A stretch of DNA of 64,000 nt from assembly GCA_032622095.1 (NCBI GenBank), contig CP136062.1:151834875-151898874 (forward strand), read 5' to 3'. The notes under the pieces were generated by a model. That model was not told the origin of the DNA and did not search any database. It saw nothing but the letters and a program-made list of their open reading frames with translations. Numbering within the stretch: position 1 is the first letter of the stretch; each line of letters begins with the position of its first letter. This DNA is from Siphonodentalium dalli (lineage: Eukaryota > Mollusca > Scaphopoda > Gadilida > Siphonodentaliidae). The translations under genes were made by a program, and so were the position numbers. This document shows, piece by piece, positions 13,601 to 28,600 of this stretch.

Positions 13601-16600
13601 GTGTGCGTAAAGCCGTAATGACGCTTCTAGCAGGGTTGGTGATTTTTTTTCTTTTTTTTTAAATAAATCAAAAAAATCAATTTATTTGATTTAAATCAGA
13701 TTTATTGGATTTAAATCGATTTTTTCTTCTTTTTTTTCTAATTGTTATGAAAATATGCAATTGTGCAATGTCTTTGATAAATGAAGGTTCTAACAGGTGT
13801 TGCTTATTATATCCTAGGCTGGATTAATCAAAATTCTATTATTATTTATTATTTTTTGTATAACTACATGTATCAAGCACAAATACCATGGCAGTACAGA
13901 TATAGCAACCATGTACTTTAATTGTGCATACACTAGGTCCATGTGAGTTCCAATGTTGTGATATCTGGATAGGTAGACCTGTGCTTAAAGATTTACTACT
14001 AAATTTAGTAAATTTTATCTGAGAACTGAATATATTTTCAATCACCTTTGCTCCTCGGTGACTTGAGGACATACATGTAATCACACTATATACATGTATC
14101 AAGTATGGACATTAGGCAACTAGAGTAGTTTAGATGGCAGAGTATATGGTAGAATTACTCGGTTGGCATTTACATGTATGGCAATCAAAAAGGAAAGGAA
14201 ATTTAATAGTGTAATGAGGAGTGCTGAATCTGATTGTAGTTACAAATAAGCGGAACAGGCCGTTGCTGGAGCAGTAATCACGGTACCATGCAGTATGCCT
14301 GTTTCTATAGGGTTGATTTAACCCTGGCTTCTAGTTTTCAATTGATAAAAGATTGCGGCTGTCTTCGAAGCGAAGGAAAATCAACTTGTATTTATGTCAA
14401 TAAAGTGTTCAGATTTGACAGTTCTGACATTATAGTGCAATTAATTGATTACAGAGATTGATTTGCAATATGCATTTATTCCATTACCGAACTTATTAGC
14501 TGCAATTATTAATTGAAAGCTCTGTGTTTTGATGCAACATAAGCACCAGTGTTCAAGCCTTGAAATAGTGTGTCTGTCATTTGCAGAATGAGGTCCCCAG
14601 GGGGTGAATTTAGTGATGCTACCCCACATAGCGGGCTAGCATCACCAAATTCACCCTCCGGGGACCTCATTCTGCTTACACCTCAGCAGAATGAGGTTCC
14701 CATAGTATGAATTTGGTGATGCTAGCCCGCTCTGCGGGGTAGCATCACTAAATTCACCCTCTGGGGACCTCATTCTGCAAATGACAGACACACTATTTCA
14801 AGGCTTGTTTATGTCAATAAAGTGTTGGGATTTGACAGGTTTGACATTATCGTACAATTAATTGATTACAGAGATTGATTTGCATTATTGCATTTATTCC
14901 ATTACCGACTTATTAGCTGCAATTATTAATTGAAAGCTCTGCGTTTTGAGGCAACATACGCACCAGTGTTACTAGTAATGGTTTAACGCAGGCAATCATA
15001 CCATTGCAACATACAGACCAACGCAACAGATGGAACGGATCTGTCTGAATGCTACTTGAGGCTATGCAATGTCAATTTCAAGCCTGAGTTTAGTGTGCCT
15101 GTCATTTGCAGAATGAGGTCCCCAGAGGGTTAATTTAGTGACGATATCCTGCATAGCGGGCTAGAATCACTAATTCACCCACTGGGGACCTCATTATACA
15201 TGGCCTCATCTTCTATTGGTTGAAGTTCCCAAATGGTGATTATTGTGATGTACACCCATTGGGAACATCGATTATGAAATGTGCCGTCTGCCAATTTGGG
15301 GATAAAGAGAAACTAAACTAAAAAAGAAATAGAATCTATGTGAAGAAGTTTCTATAGAAATTTGATAATAAAGGAACTTTGCAGAGAAGATGAGGCCTAA
15401 GCAGAATGAGGTTCCCAGAGGGTGAATTTAGTGATGCTAGCCCGCTATGCGGGATAGCATCACTAAATTCACCCTCTGGGGACCTCATTCTGCAAATGAC
15501 AGCATCTTATTCTCAGGCCTAGTCTATTTCCTTTTCACAGTTAAAATTTTTTATTTTTTTATTTCTGGGGTTCACTCCAACGAAGCATTTTACCTCCGCA
15601 TCAGCTAGCTTTGGGTCTAATTTCAGTATCCAGTGGCTGATATTGCACAAATCGATGTCACTAAACAAAATCTTGAACAACTCCTAGTGATAGAAGTTGC
15701 CATTTGTCACGATTTTATCACATGTTTGAACATAGTTGCCTGAAATTCTGTAATGAATCAGAGGTCTGACTGTGAACGAGTCTGGTTGATTACACTTTTT
15801 GTTGAAAAAAGAACTGCAATTATTTCAATTGATTATAATTTTCCTCAACATATTAACCCTTTCATGACTGGGGCTTCCTGAAATTTTGCGAAAACCCTGT
15901 GCCAATGCATTCTCTTATATATGCGAGTCGCCCATAGGGTGCCGCATATATATATAACAGAATACATTGGCCTAACAATATTTACCATGACCTTGTCAGC
16001 CAGTGCATTCTCTTATATATGCGAGGCTCCCTATGGGAGACTTGCATATATAAGAGAATGCACTGGCACAGGATCTACAATGCTTCACCAGCACAGACCA
16101 CGTGATTCCCCACCGTGATATCAGTAGCTCGAAGATGAGTGTGACCCGCCACACAGTAGCATTTCAACCAGGTGCGATACATTGTATACAAATAATATAT
16201 AAATGTATAATAATGGTGTGAATAAATCAAGAGATACACGATTTGCATCTCCAGACATGAATAAAAAGGCTGTATGCTTGGGATTTAGGGACCATCATGC
16301 AGTCCTGAGAAACGGGAAATTAACAGGACCTCATTCTGCTCATGACCAGCACCATATTTTGACGCCTGTATACTGCTATATAGAATAAGACCAATGTCCA
16401 TTATTTTACTATACTCACCCTTGAATACTGTAATTTATCAATCATATCATCACTAGTAAGAGGAATTAACCCCACTCTCTGTGCTATGAACTCATCAAAC
16501 AGGACGGTTGAATTATTCTCAACCTGTACCCAATCTATTGCTGCAAATAAATGAAAGAATTGTCTAAACAATTTGTAGAAAAAAATTAGAATTACAAAAC

Positions 16601-19600
16601 AGATTTTTATAAAAAAAAAAATTGCAAATTTCATAAGAATAAAGTGAATTTCATCTACTTTTGGTTTATATCCATAGGCTTCAGGTAGTAATGGAGCATA
16701 CGTGTATTAAATACAAAATACTGCTTTATCTTTATGACAAGAACATCACGAGGGCGTGGCAAAATACACCTGTGGTAATTCCAACAAAGGGCTATAACTC
16801 TGGTGAAAATTGGCTGGTGGAACCCAAATTCAAACTTGACCTGTATTTTGGGCTAGTAAACTCACATACCAAATTTCATTCCATTCAGTTCATACTTACT
16901 AATGTTATCATCTGGAAACTGAGAAATTGAGTGCAAATTCCAACAAAATGGGTCTAATTTCAGTATCCAGTGGCCGATATTGCCCAAACGGATGTCTGTA
17001 CAAAAATTCTTGAGCAACCCCAAGCAGGGTCCGCACTTGACCAAAATTTACTTTTGCCACATAATTTGCCAAATGAAAATTAGATTTTGCCAAATGTTAT
17101 CCCTGATAGTATAATTTTCTGCAACCTTGATTGAGTTTGTTTCGACACTCGTTTGAACGACGTTTGATACCGATAGGAAAGCATTTAGTTATTTATATTC
17201 ACATCTCTATTGTGGTTTATCATACAACAATAAACCAATCACCGAACAATAAAATGGTAGAAGAGTTGCTTCATATGAAGAGAAGGCCACAAGAGGTTTA
17301 GCTATGTAAACACCACCATCACACTAAATATTGGTAATCCAACTGCTCATTGATAACAATGTTACCAGATTAACTGCATCTTATTGGAGGTGTTAACTTT
17401 TCCGAAACCATATAAAACACCACCAATATAATTCTATTGTAAAATCCGACCCCAAGACTTCTCCACCCGATCCGCGGCCTGACTGTTGAAGATAAAATAC
17501 CAAAGAAGATTCAAGACAGGGTGTAAGGGCGATCTTCGGATGAGCCCACCACCGTCCTCGTGCCGCCCTTCGGGCGGGCACGCAAATCCTGTTCCTGCTC
17601 TATTGTAATAGTTTTCTAAAATGAATGGTATTGAGTGACCGATAATTTTCAACTTTATTGAGTAATTAAAAAGTGACTTGCCAAAACTTTTGCCAAATGA
17701 AAATATTTTTTGCCAAATGTGAATTATTTTTGCCATTGGAAAATTTGGCAAGTGGCAGCACGAACCCTGACCCCAAGTGATCTAGCAGTCACAATTTCAT
17801 CACATGTTTGAACATAGTTACCTAATGAATCAGAGGTCTGACTGTGAACGAGTCTGTTTGATTACACTTCCACGCATGTTTGTTGAAAAATGAACTGCAA
17901 TTATTTCAACTGAGCCAATGCGTTCTCTTATATATGAGAGTCGACCATATATAAGAATATATTGGCCTAACAATATTTACCTTGACCTTGTCGGCCAGTG
18001 CATTCTCTTATATATGTGAGGCTCCCTATGGGACCGCCACTTTGAGAACCGATATTCTGGTATTTTAATTGCACCGACAGCAGTTACAGACTTCCACTAT
18101 CAAGCCATCAATTTTCAAAAATATGTGCAGCGTGGTGCAGACCCGAATAAGCATTGTGCAGGGTAGATTTTTTTCATAAAATTAATAAATGCCCATGTAT
18201 GTTTATTTGGCACACAAGAGTAAGATGTTCGCATTAAACGTCTAACAAGCACTAGAACTCAAAGATAGGGTCTCTCTTGAAGAATTTCCATGCAGACAAT
18301 ACTTCCAATAACAATAGACACTGTTATGAAAGTGTAAACAAACACACAAGAACAATACGGATTGGTGTCAAATGAAATTAGGTTAAAATGTTTCAAAGAG
18401 TAACATTCTATTGGAAACGGATCACTTTACTTATAGTGTAGTGTTCTCAAAATAGTAACAATTGTCTGGCTGTCAATTGTTTGGCACAGTTGGGAGCAGA
18501 GGAGCCAAGAAATCTACAAAGAAATTATACACAGCAGCTGCACCCCGATAAAGTTTGAGTTTAGTGTGCCTGTCATTTGCAGAATGAGGTCCCAGAGGGT
18601 GAATTTAGTGACGCTATCCCACACAGCATCACCAAATTCACCCTCTAGGGACCTCATTATGCATGGCATCATCTGCTATGGGAGACATAGATTCAGATTG
18701 AAGTTCCCAACTAATGAATATTGTGATGTACACCCATTGCGAACCTCGATTATGCATTGTGTCGTCTGCCAATTTGGGGATAAAGAGAAACTTAACTAAA
18801 AAAGAAATAGAATCTATGTGAAGAAGTTTCTATAGAAATTTTATAATAAAGAAATTTTGCAGATGAGATGAGGCCTAAGCAGAATGAGGTCCCCAGAGGG
18901 TGAATTTAGTGATGCTAGCCCACTATGCAGGTTAGCGTCACTAAATTCACCCGCTGGGGACCTCACTCTGCAAATGACAGGCACCTTATTCTCAGACTTG
19001 ACCCCCTCATTTAACTTTAGGAGCAAAGAACTTGCTCATCGCTTAAGCGCTGCAGGCATGGTCAATTTCTCGATGCGTTCATCTAGGATTTCCATAGTTT
19101 GACAGCTTTGTCCATCAGTTTCTCAAATAAGTACGAGTTGTAACAGTTATAATAATAAATAGCATGCTTAAATCCAAGTTAGATTTCGATAATGTACAGC
19201 AGCAGACAAAAGTCAAAAAAATATTAATTGGACCTCTATAAAATTCTATATCTACATGTATATTGAAGTCTGTTAAACTACAATATGTTACATCCAATTG
19301 TATTTGGTGATATTTGGTTTTAAATTCCCAAAATATAAATGGCCCAAAACATAATGAGAACGGCCCATCGATTATCTGGTCGCGTGGAAACACTGGTCTC
19401 GAAGTCAGTGATTTGAAAAATATTAAGTGTAGCAAATAAAACATACCTATAGTTGGTACTTCAGCAATACATACTCTCCTGATAGCATTGGCAACACTGC
19501 AACACAAGAAAACAAATCAATGACACGGAAGCTTGACTTTACATTGACAGTATGTCAAACTTGTGAAAACCATTAGACCAATATAAGTAAATTACTAGAA

Positions 19601-22600
19601 TCTCATCCAATTGGGGAGGGTGGGCAAATTTTATTTTTAATAGTTTATTCTAGCTACCACATCGGTATTAATAATATATACAGTGAATAACATATATTTC
19701 TAGCTCATTTTATATTAATATATTTTATAAAATAATAAATCATACTAACTTTACTTTGTAGATAAAAGAAATATTTAAAATAAGAGGCCGATCGTAGCTG
19801 ATCACGATCGGCAGATGTTTATACTGTTATGTGCTATTATAGACAAATGTACATAACACAAATTATTGGAATTGATGGGTCACTATCATATATAAGAGAA
19901 TGCACTGGCACAGGATCTGTAATGCTGCACCAGCACAGCCTTGGATTAAATGTGAAAAGGTGACCTGGACATGGAATACATGGGTTAATAGAGTCCAATT
20001 TAAGTTTACAATGATAACGTATCAAATTCTACCAACACAGCCATCAAAATAAGCCACCTCACTGCTGACCCATTAATATAAATTATATAGCAGAGCTGTC
20101 AACTAATCATTGGCACTGTTTATACTGAACCTTGGCATCTCTATTAAAGTTAAACCCATAACATTTATAATGACCTCAGACCATCTGTAGAGTGATATAC
20201 TCAGCTGTGCAATGAAGCAAAGATTTTCTAGTCTACTCTTAATAGCATGTCATGTGTACTGTTGAAACTTTAAAAAAAATGTGAGATACCATAGCTTTCT
20301 TTATCTGCACATTGGCATAAGAGACATCAGAAAATGATATAGCCACATTAATAGCTAAGTAGTCCAAAGGCATGGGATGGAATTGGCGAATTGGGTTTAA
20401 TATCGCTCCAAACAAATTATCAGTAAATAACACAAGATTTTGAACCGATTTAAACCAAATTAGGGTGTGGTGACTTGCGGTACCCTTGGCGGAGTTATAA
20501 TGGTTAGTTTTTCAAATTTTTTTAACTCTAAAAAAAAAAAAAGGAAATTGAGCAAGGAGTTCAATCTAACTTAAATTTCTAAAAAAAAAACAAAAACAAT
20601 TATGATTTAAAACAAAAAACATTTAATATTTTTTTTTTGTGTGGATAAATTGAGCAAGGAATTCAATCTTAATGATGGATTATCTCTTTAGATAACAAAT
20701 TTGAAATAGTTGCGTGGGTATAAAATAATAAATATGAACTGAGGACCCCTGTCCGGAAAGGCTTCTATCAATTAATATTGATTTTATTTCGAATATTTTA
20801 TTGGGACCGTTTATTTGTCTATTTTTAGAATAGACCATTCGGGTGATACCATATAGCAATATAGAGCATTAGGCTGTTCCTAAGGCTATGTACCGAACGT
20901 TAAATGTCCCAGATTGATTGGTTGTAGTGTTTTATTCCATAGTTATAAGTGATAATGAGTATAATTAATGTTTATTTGTGACAAAAATACACCATAAAAT
21001 TTCTGGTCTCTGGTAACAGTAACCACTATTGTTCGTTAGCTAAACAACGACACCTTTTTAGACCAGAAAATATTCGAAATAAAATGAATATTAATCGATA
21101 GAAGCATTTCCGGACAGGAGTCTTCGATTCAGATCTAATATTTATACCCCGGTAACTATATAATACATGTTTACAAAGAGATAATCCACCTTTAACACAT
21201 CCCTTGGCGATAACAAAGTAGTGTACATAGACAAATGTAAATAATAACACAAATTATTGGAATTTATGGCTCAAAAAAGAAGTGCTTGAAGGAATCCACT
21301 GGCTCGCTCTTATCAATTGTTGATTCCTCCAACTGATTCCAGTCACATATGGTTCAGACAAAGAATGAGTTTGCGAACTGGTTTGTGTTGTGTGATGGTG
21401 GAATAAAGCACTTTGTATGGTTAGAGATGAGGTGTCATGGTAGTTGACTCGTAATGTAGTCTTTAAGGTACTGGTTTTTCTTCTGTATGCACTTTGTGCA
21501 GGGTATCTTCTTCTTCTTCTTCTTCTGTTAAGGTGCATTTACCGCAATTTTACGTATTTTCGCACCGTGCTCGGAGTCGGAAGTGCACATATTTACAGTG
21601 AAGTTGTTATTTACATGTTGGTTTTGGTCTCTATGCTTTCGGAGGTTTCATTTTTGGAGTGGAGCAGAAAGAGAGCATGGTCTTGAAGAGCTTCTCGTCT
21701 CTGGTGGTGCGTTGCTCTATTTCCACAGCATTCCAAAACTTTATTGCCCGAGGGAAGTAGGAAAATTTGTAGACATCTACCCCCGCAAACGTTAGATGGT
21801 ACTTTTGCTGGTGGCCTCTCGTGTTGGCTGTTGTTTTTGTGATGTAATTGTCTTCTGGAATATCAACGGAGCCATACACTACTCGATGGAACATCGCCAT
21901 GTCTGCTATGTATCTGCGACTTTCCAGTGATTCCCATCTGAGTTGTTTTTTCATGGCGTGGATGTCACTCTTCCAGTTGTAGTCATTTGCCACCCACCTA
22001 GCTGCCCTATTCTGCACTTTCTCCAGATCGTCGATGTTAGCTTTTGTATGTGGGTTCCACACACTTGCTGCATAATCAGTCAATGGTCGTACTATTTGTT
22101 TTTACTTCTGATTTGCAATTGCCAATATTACGCCGTACAAAAGCACAGGTGTTGTTTGCTTTCTTTACCGTTTGGCTGATGTGCGTATTCCATTTTAAGT
22201 TGTTGCTGATGGTGACTCCAAGATATTTTGCCGATTCGACTGTTTCGAGCTTGTGGTTGTGGATGGTGTAAATTGATTGAAGTGGCTTTCTTTTTGTGGT
22301 AACCTGCAGAACTTGGCACTTTGTGGGGTGGAATTCCATTTGCCATTTATGTACCCAGGTTTCCAGTTTTTCAATCTCCTTGTAGCTGTACCTGGTCTGC
22401 TGCTGATTCAATTTTTCTGTACAACAGACAGTCGTCCGCAACATACAACAGACAGTCGTCCGCAAAGAGTTTTGCATTTGATGTTACACTGTTTGGTAGA
22501 TCGTCTATAAAGACCAAGAACAGTAGAGGTCCCATTACGGTACCTTGGGGATAGGCTCCTGCGAATATTCGATTCGATTCGAAATTGCCAAGTCGAAATT

Positions 22601-25600
22601 TCGAATATACTATGATGGAAAAGTAGGCTGTTTCAGGACAAGTACACACGTCGATCTTAGCTGTTTTGTGGCATTTAATTCCAGAAAATTATGTATATAT
22701 GCACATTATAATTCTTATTGTACATCGACATGCTATTAAATATAAGTACAGCCAACAATTAGCCACGATAGGACGACTAAATACGTCTGAATTCTAGCTT
22801 TAAAATGGTAGCAAAAGCTCGCAGATTGCCAATGGACCGACGACGCGGTAAATTATAATAGCTATGAGACTGAGCAACCGATAGCGTTATCCGTCGTCTA
22901 TCCGATTACGCGTTATGTAATATGGGCGAGAATGTAAACAACACGTGTTCCTGGTGTCTAAAAGTGCATTTTGGCACTGTTCTCTTTTGAAGTTGACTTT
23001 CAGTTTCGGAGTTATCTTTTACAAAGGACAAAATGTCGTCCATCATTCATGTTTATTTTAAACATGATAAAGCTGCAGGCAGTGCGTGGACTTAGACGTG
23101 TGATGAATGCAACATGAATGGTGTATAAATCGCAAGCATCTGGGACAATGACCCATCTATGGAATCATCTGTTAAAGAAGCACCAACCACTACATGAAGA
23201 GGCTACAATGTGATTGTTGCTGTGTCTTCAAGTTTATAACAATGGGCGTTTCCAAATGCCGATTTGCAATTTTGCATGTACATGCAAACTGTAGAAATTT
23301 CGTGTGATTTTAGTTCTGATAATTCGTTTAGTGGTAATATATTAGTCGTTGTGATGGCCGCATGACGCTTTAATCTGCTTTGTTGTCTCGACAATTATAA
23401 ATTGAAGTTAATAGTATCTCAAACGATGGTTTATCGCCACGTAAGTAGTGATGGAACTTCATGCATGTACATGTAGTTCATAGAACGTTTCACAAATCAT
23501 CTAATCATTGACAAAACATACCTAATTCAGAATGCAACACACAGATATGATTCGATTCGATTTCGTGAATTCAATTCGATATTCGATATGATCAAAATAT
23601 CCAATTCGCAGGACCCTACTTGGGGAACGCCAGATATTACTGGTGCAGATGGTGATGTGCATCCTTCGAGGACATCTTGTTGTGATCGGTTTCGCAGAAA
23701 ATCTTCGATCCAGATGATGAGCCCTTCGTTGATACCAAGGTGTCTGAGCTTGAGAAGTAGGCATTGGTGAGGGACTTTGTCGAATGCCTTGGCAAAGTCC
23801 AGGAACACACAGTCGATCTGTTCACAGTTGGCTAGGCCTTTGGCCAAGTCGTCCACTGCTGTGATAAGTTGTGTCACACATGACCTCTTCTTGCGGAAGC
23901 CATGTTGGGAATCAGTTAGCAGTTTGTTGGAGTCAAGATAGGAGATTATATGGCTATGGATGATATGTTCAAGATGTTTACACATAATTGAAGAGAGCGA
24001 TACGGGACGATAGTTTGCTGGTTGTGTCCTGTCCCCTTTCTTGAACAGCGGTGTTATGAGTGCTGATTTCCAATCATCAGGGATTTTGCCTTGATGAACT
24101 GATGCCTGGAATAACAGTGTTACTGCTGGTGCTATTGAGAATGATGTGGTTTTTAAGAATTGTGCCGGTATGCCGTCAGGTCCAGTAGCTTTATATGGGT
24201 TGCTGTTCCGCAGGAGCTTCAGGACGCCTTCCACATTGATTATCAGATCTTTGTTGGAAGCTTCTATAAAATATAAAATATTATTGTGGGGGAATAGCCG
24301 GGACCAGTCCACCCACCACCTTATTCATAAGGGCCAGTCGATCGATCTTCCTTCTCTTCTCCAATGGTGTCAGCTGGAGATCCCGCAGCATTTTTGTCAT
24401 GTCTTCCTGATTTCTAGAGATAATCATTCTTTGGTAGAATAAATAACAATATTGTGTGTGTCATAGTTATCAAAGTATATGGAATTAAATGTGGCTATTT
24501 GAGCCTACTTCAATGAAGGTTAATCTTATCACTATGCATATCCATCAAAAATAACCCGACTGGCGACTGGTAAACGCATGTCACATAACGCATGTCACAT
24601 TGCATCCACTTGATAAGAACTCAGCTGACAGTGACCTCTTATAAGTTTGACAGGCCTCGGGGTGCGTCATAAGAATAAACACTCACAGATGGCAGACCTA
24701 GTTACGGACGTAATCGACAAGCATGGACCTGCATGGTGCAGTAGTTTGATTAATTCTGGCATTGCTATTCTTAGACGGACACGAATTGTGTTTGAATGGA
24801 AGATTATGATACAATTTGTCAATTTCAATGTGAATGACTGAATGTGATTATCAGCCCTGGGAATTAGCCTAGGTAAAACAAGTTCATTGGGTTACTAAAA
24901 TTGATTTGTGTCTATCAGAAATAGAACCTCTTTAGCCAAAATGACTTCCTTAAATCACTCTTTACATATATTGTCCTAAAATTGTTTCCATGGCACTGGG
25001 CCATTAACTAGCTACCCATAAGGGCACTAGTTTTGGAGATGATTTGTGGAATGTATATATATGATGAGTAGTGGCCAGGAAATGTTCTCCAAAATAACTA
25101 AGCTTTCAGGTTATTATTGAATCATATTGATTTGAGATGGCAATATTGTTGCAAAATTGCCTGGTAAAATCTGTTTTTGCCTAGGCCGATTTCTTTCACC
25201 TAGGAAAATTTTCCTTAATTCCCAGGCTGGATTATAATTAAACGGTAATATAATGCGTGAATCGGAGAGTTTACAAGAGACTGACAAATAAACCACGCTC
25301 ATTAAAGGTGTATCAATTTCACTTGCTATTGTTATTGGACAATCATATTATCTGATTATTCAATTATATGCGAGCATTGTTCCCTCATCATTGGAGTCAC
25401 TGTTATAGACACACACAATATTATATTTATCCCCGGGAATTTTTCCAACCTTTTGGGCAATGGCCAGGTTCGGGGGTAGTGTTATTCGTCCTGAGTCCCT
25501 CATTACATACATTATTCGTCCTGAGTCCCTCATTACATACATTATTCATCCTGAGTCACTCATTACATACGTTATTCGTCCTGAGTCACTCATTACATAC

Positions 25601-28600
25601 GTTATTCGTCCTGAGTCACTCATTACATACGTTATTCGTCCTGAGTCACTCATTACATATGTTATTCGTCCTGAGTCACTCATTACATACGTTATTCGTC
25701 CTGAGTCACTCATTACATACGTTATTCGTCCTGAGTCACTCATTACATACGTTATTCGTCCTGAGTCACTCATTACATACGTTAATCGTCCTGAGTCACT
25801 CATTACATACGTTATTCGTCCTGAGTCACTCATTACATACGTTATTCGTCCTGAGTCACTCATTAGATACGTTATTCGTCCTGAGTCACTCATTACATAC
25901 GTTATTCGTCCTGAGTCACTCATTAGATACGTTATTCGTCCTGAGTCACTCATTACATACATTATTCGTCCTGAGTCACTCATTACATACGTTATTCGTC
26001 CTGAGTCACTCATTACATACATTGTCATGAACATTAATCCTTCATTTAAAGGCACGGTTGGCCTTAATTGTCGAAAATATTCATATTTGTTCCAAACACT
26101 GTAAACAGAAAAACATTAAAACGCATACAGTTTCGTTCATATATACCATGACAATCGCGTAAACAGCATGTTATCGTAAAGCCCTACTATATTTTACCTA
26201 AGCAAGAGCCTGATTGTGTTACATAAGACCGCACAATGCTACTGGCTAATCACACACAAATGGCATAAACGCTCTTTATTAGTTCCATATCAGGAATTCA
26301 CCCACAAAGAACGCTCTTTATGTTTACCATCATAATATAAACAAACCTCAGAAAAGTAACTTTTTATGCTTTTGTTTACATAACAATGGTCAAACATATG
26401 ACAATAACATACTGTTTATGCGATATTTCTTATTTGTATACGGACAAAGTCTATCTACATTTTGATGTACTTTCTGTTTGTAGCGGTTTTTGACGGGTGG
26501 AGATATTTTCACAGGATACCCACCGCCAAGGCCAACCGTACCTTTAAATTAATACTGTGGTGGTATAGTGGGACTGATCATTCAGTGGAATTCAAAGACT
26601 TTGACAATGCGCCCAAATAAAGCTTCAACAGCCTAAAATATCTTCGGTCTGCCTCAATAACACAAATATGGATATCATTGGAACCGGTTCATTGACCACA
26701 TTGTGATGGTTACAGTTATGCCCTGTGCCAATGCATTCTCTTATATATGCGAGTCAACCATAGGTCGCCTCGCATATATAAGAGAATACATTGGCCTAAA
26801 CAAATTCTTTTTTTTAACACTTTTTACCATTTTTTCTTATTCTTTAACAAATTTAGAATTTTTTCTTACATTTTTTAAAATGTTTATAATATTTTTCTAC
26901 ATTCTTTGACAATTTTATCATTTTTAATATGTGTTAAGCCAATGCATTCTCTTATATATGCGAGGCGACCTATGGTCGACTCGCATATATAAGAGAATGC
27001 ATTGGCACAGGGCCGTTCTGTTGGGCAAAGGGTTTGCAAGCGTGTGCGAGAGACATCTGTCTAGATAAGTGATTGTCACTCTTCTGATTGACATTTACGT
27101 GATTCACTGATTAATGGGATTTAACAAAGTCATCAACCCTTGTCAGCTTATACTTGACTTACTAACCCTCCTATATGATTAAACTTTCTAGGCAGCTTCA
27201 AGCGGGAGTGATGTTTGAACTCATGAAGGAACAACCTGTTTTTCTTCACAAAAATATGAAATGGGTATATGCTATGGCAGGGTTTCCGCCAGGGGGGGAA
27301 TTAATGAATCCGTATTGGGGAAACACATAACGCGACGGGACGAGTCCCGACGACCATGGTTATTTGTTATTTGACACTGAAAAGAAGCCATTTCCTTGCA
27401 CCTGAGTGTCCCACAAAGCAATCCAAAGCTACGTATATTATGCAAGTCGATCATTTCTGTGGGTGCATTAATTCTGTTGATGGTATCCAAATAGTTAGTC
27501 ATTTAATTACGTACGTAAGACTGCCGTGTGATTGAAGACTAAATAAATGAACGAGCTACGAGTTTAATAGTGTTTACAAATTTATAACTTACAATAAGAT
27601 TCCAACAGGTATATATAATGAATCTAAACACTAAAAAGCATCTATGCATTGACCAATAATACCTAGCAAGGAGAATTGAATAAAGTATTTCTTAGAATTT
27701 CAAGTAGCGTCAGTGAAAATAAAACTGACAGGATTATATATTCTGTCAATCGTAAAACTATTTGTGCGCAGTGACGTCATACTGCAGGGTTTGTCTGCAG
27801 GAGATATTTATAGCGGCAAAATACGAATGGTAGCAAAATCTTTCACCCGGAACTCGTAGCTTGTTCAATAGTCTGTATTAGTCCAACAACTGATGACCGC
27901 AGCTACAGAACATAGTTTTAGCCAACGTGTTATAAAATATAATTGAGTTTTTGGCGGGAAATGTGAACATGTGCGACGTGCGTCGTTGATTATTGTGCTT
28001 GGGGACCCAGGCGGGTAAGACGAAACTATTATTGACCTTAAAACCATATTGGGGGGGGGGGGGGGGGGTATGTGTTCGTGTTTATCCTCAATGCATGTAA
28101 TATGGCTCAAATGAATGGTGTTCTGATGCACTATGAATTCCAGGTATAAAGACTGATTTGGGACAGGTTCCGTATTATTGTGAAATAATTCACTTTGGGA
28201 TTTTGTTAAGTATGCATGGCAATAATATACGCATAATAATCAACACATGTAGAGAATCATATGTATTTTTCAGGAACTTCGCTTCCATCGAACTCAAAAA
28301 CAAATGGTAATACAGCAATAAGATAAATGATATCAACATTGAGTAGTTTCATCCACGAAAATCCCGTGCATAAAAATACCGGTATCCCCGACTCAGCAAT
28401 TGGGTGTTCTTTGATCCAATTATGTAATCGTACGATAGCACGGGGTCGTAATTGTACGATAGCATGGGGTCTTCAAGCGTGAATAGTTTCATCCATGGAA
28501 TCCTGTGCACAAAAATATCCGCACTCAACAGTCCGGCATTATTTGATGTTACCGCGACATGTATTACGCTGTATCTAATGTCGCTATTTGACATGCTCTT

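Noticed and set aside
13645-13730. Transposon end beginning cagggttggtgattt
   Set aside because: The complementary end was not found within several kb, so boundaries cannot be supported.
19115-19507. 130-codon minus-strand ORF as a gene
   Set aside because: Only the first 16-17 codons are conserved (POLR2C exon 2); the rest reads through the donor into intron.
23030-23200. Functional hAT transposase
   Set aside because: Only part of a BED-like finger is readable, with stops; no catalytic core is present in 22552-23618.
25368-26104. Three long open frames (169-220 codons) on both strands
   Set aside because: All come from the 30-bp repeat, whose period is a multiple of three. Overlapping frames on both strands cannot all be genes and none extends meaningfully beyond the array.
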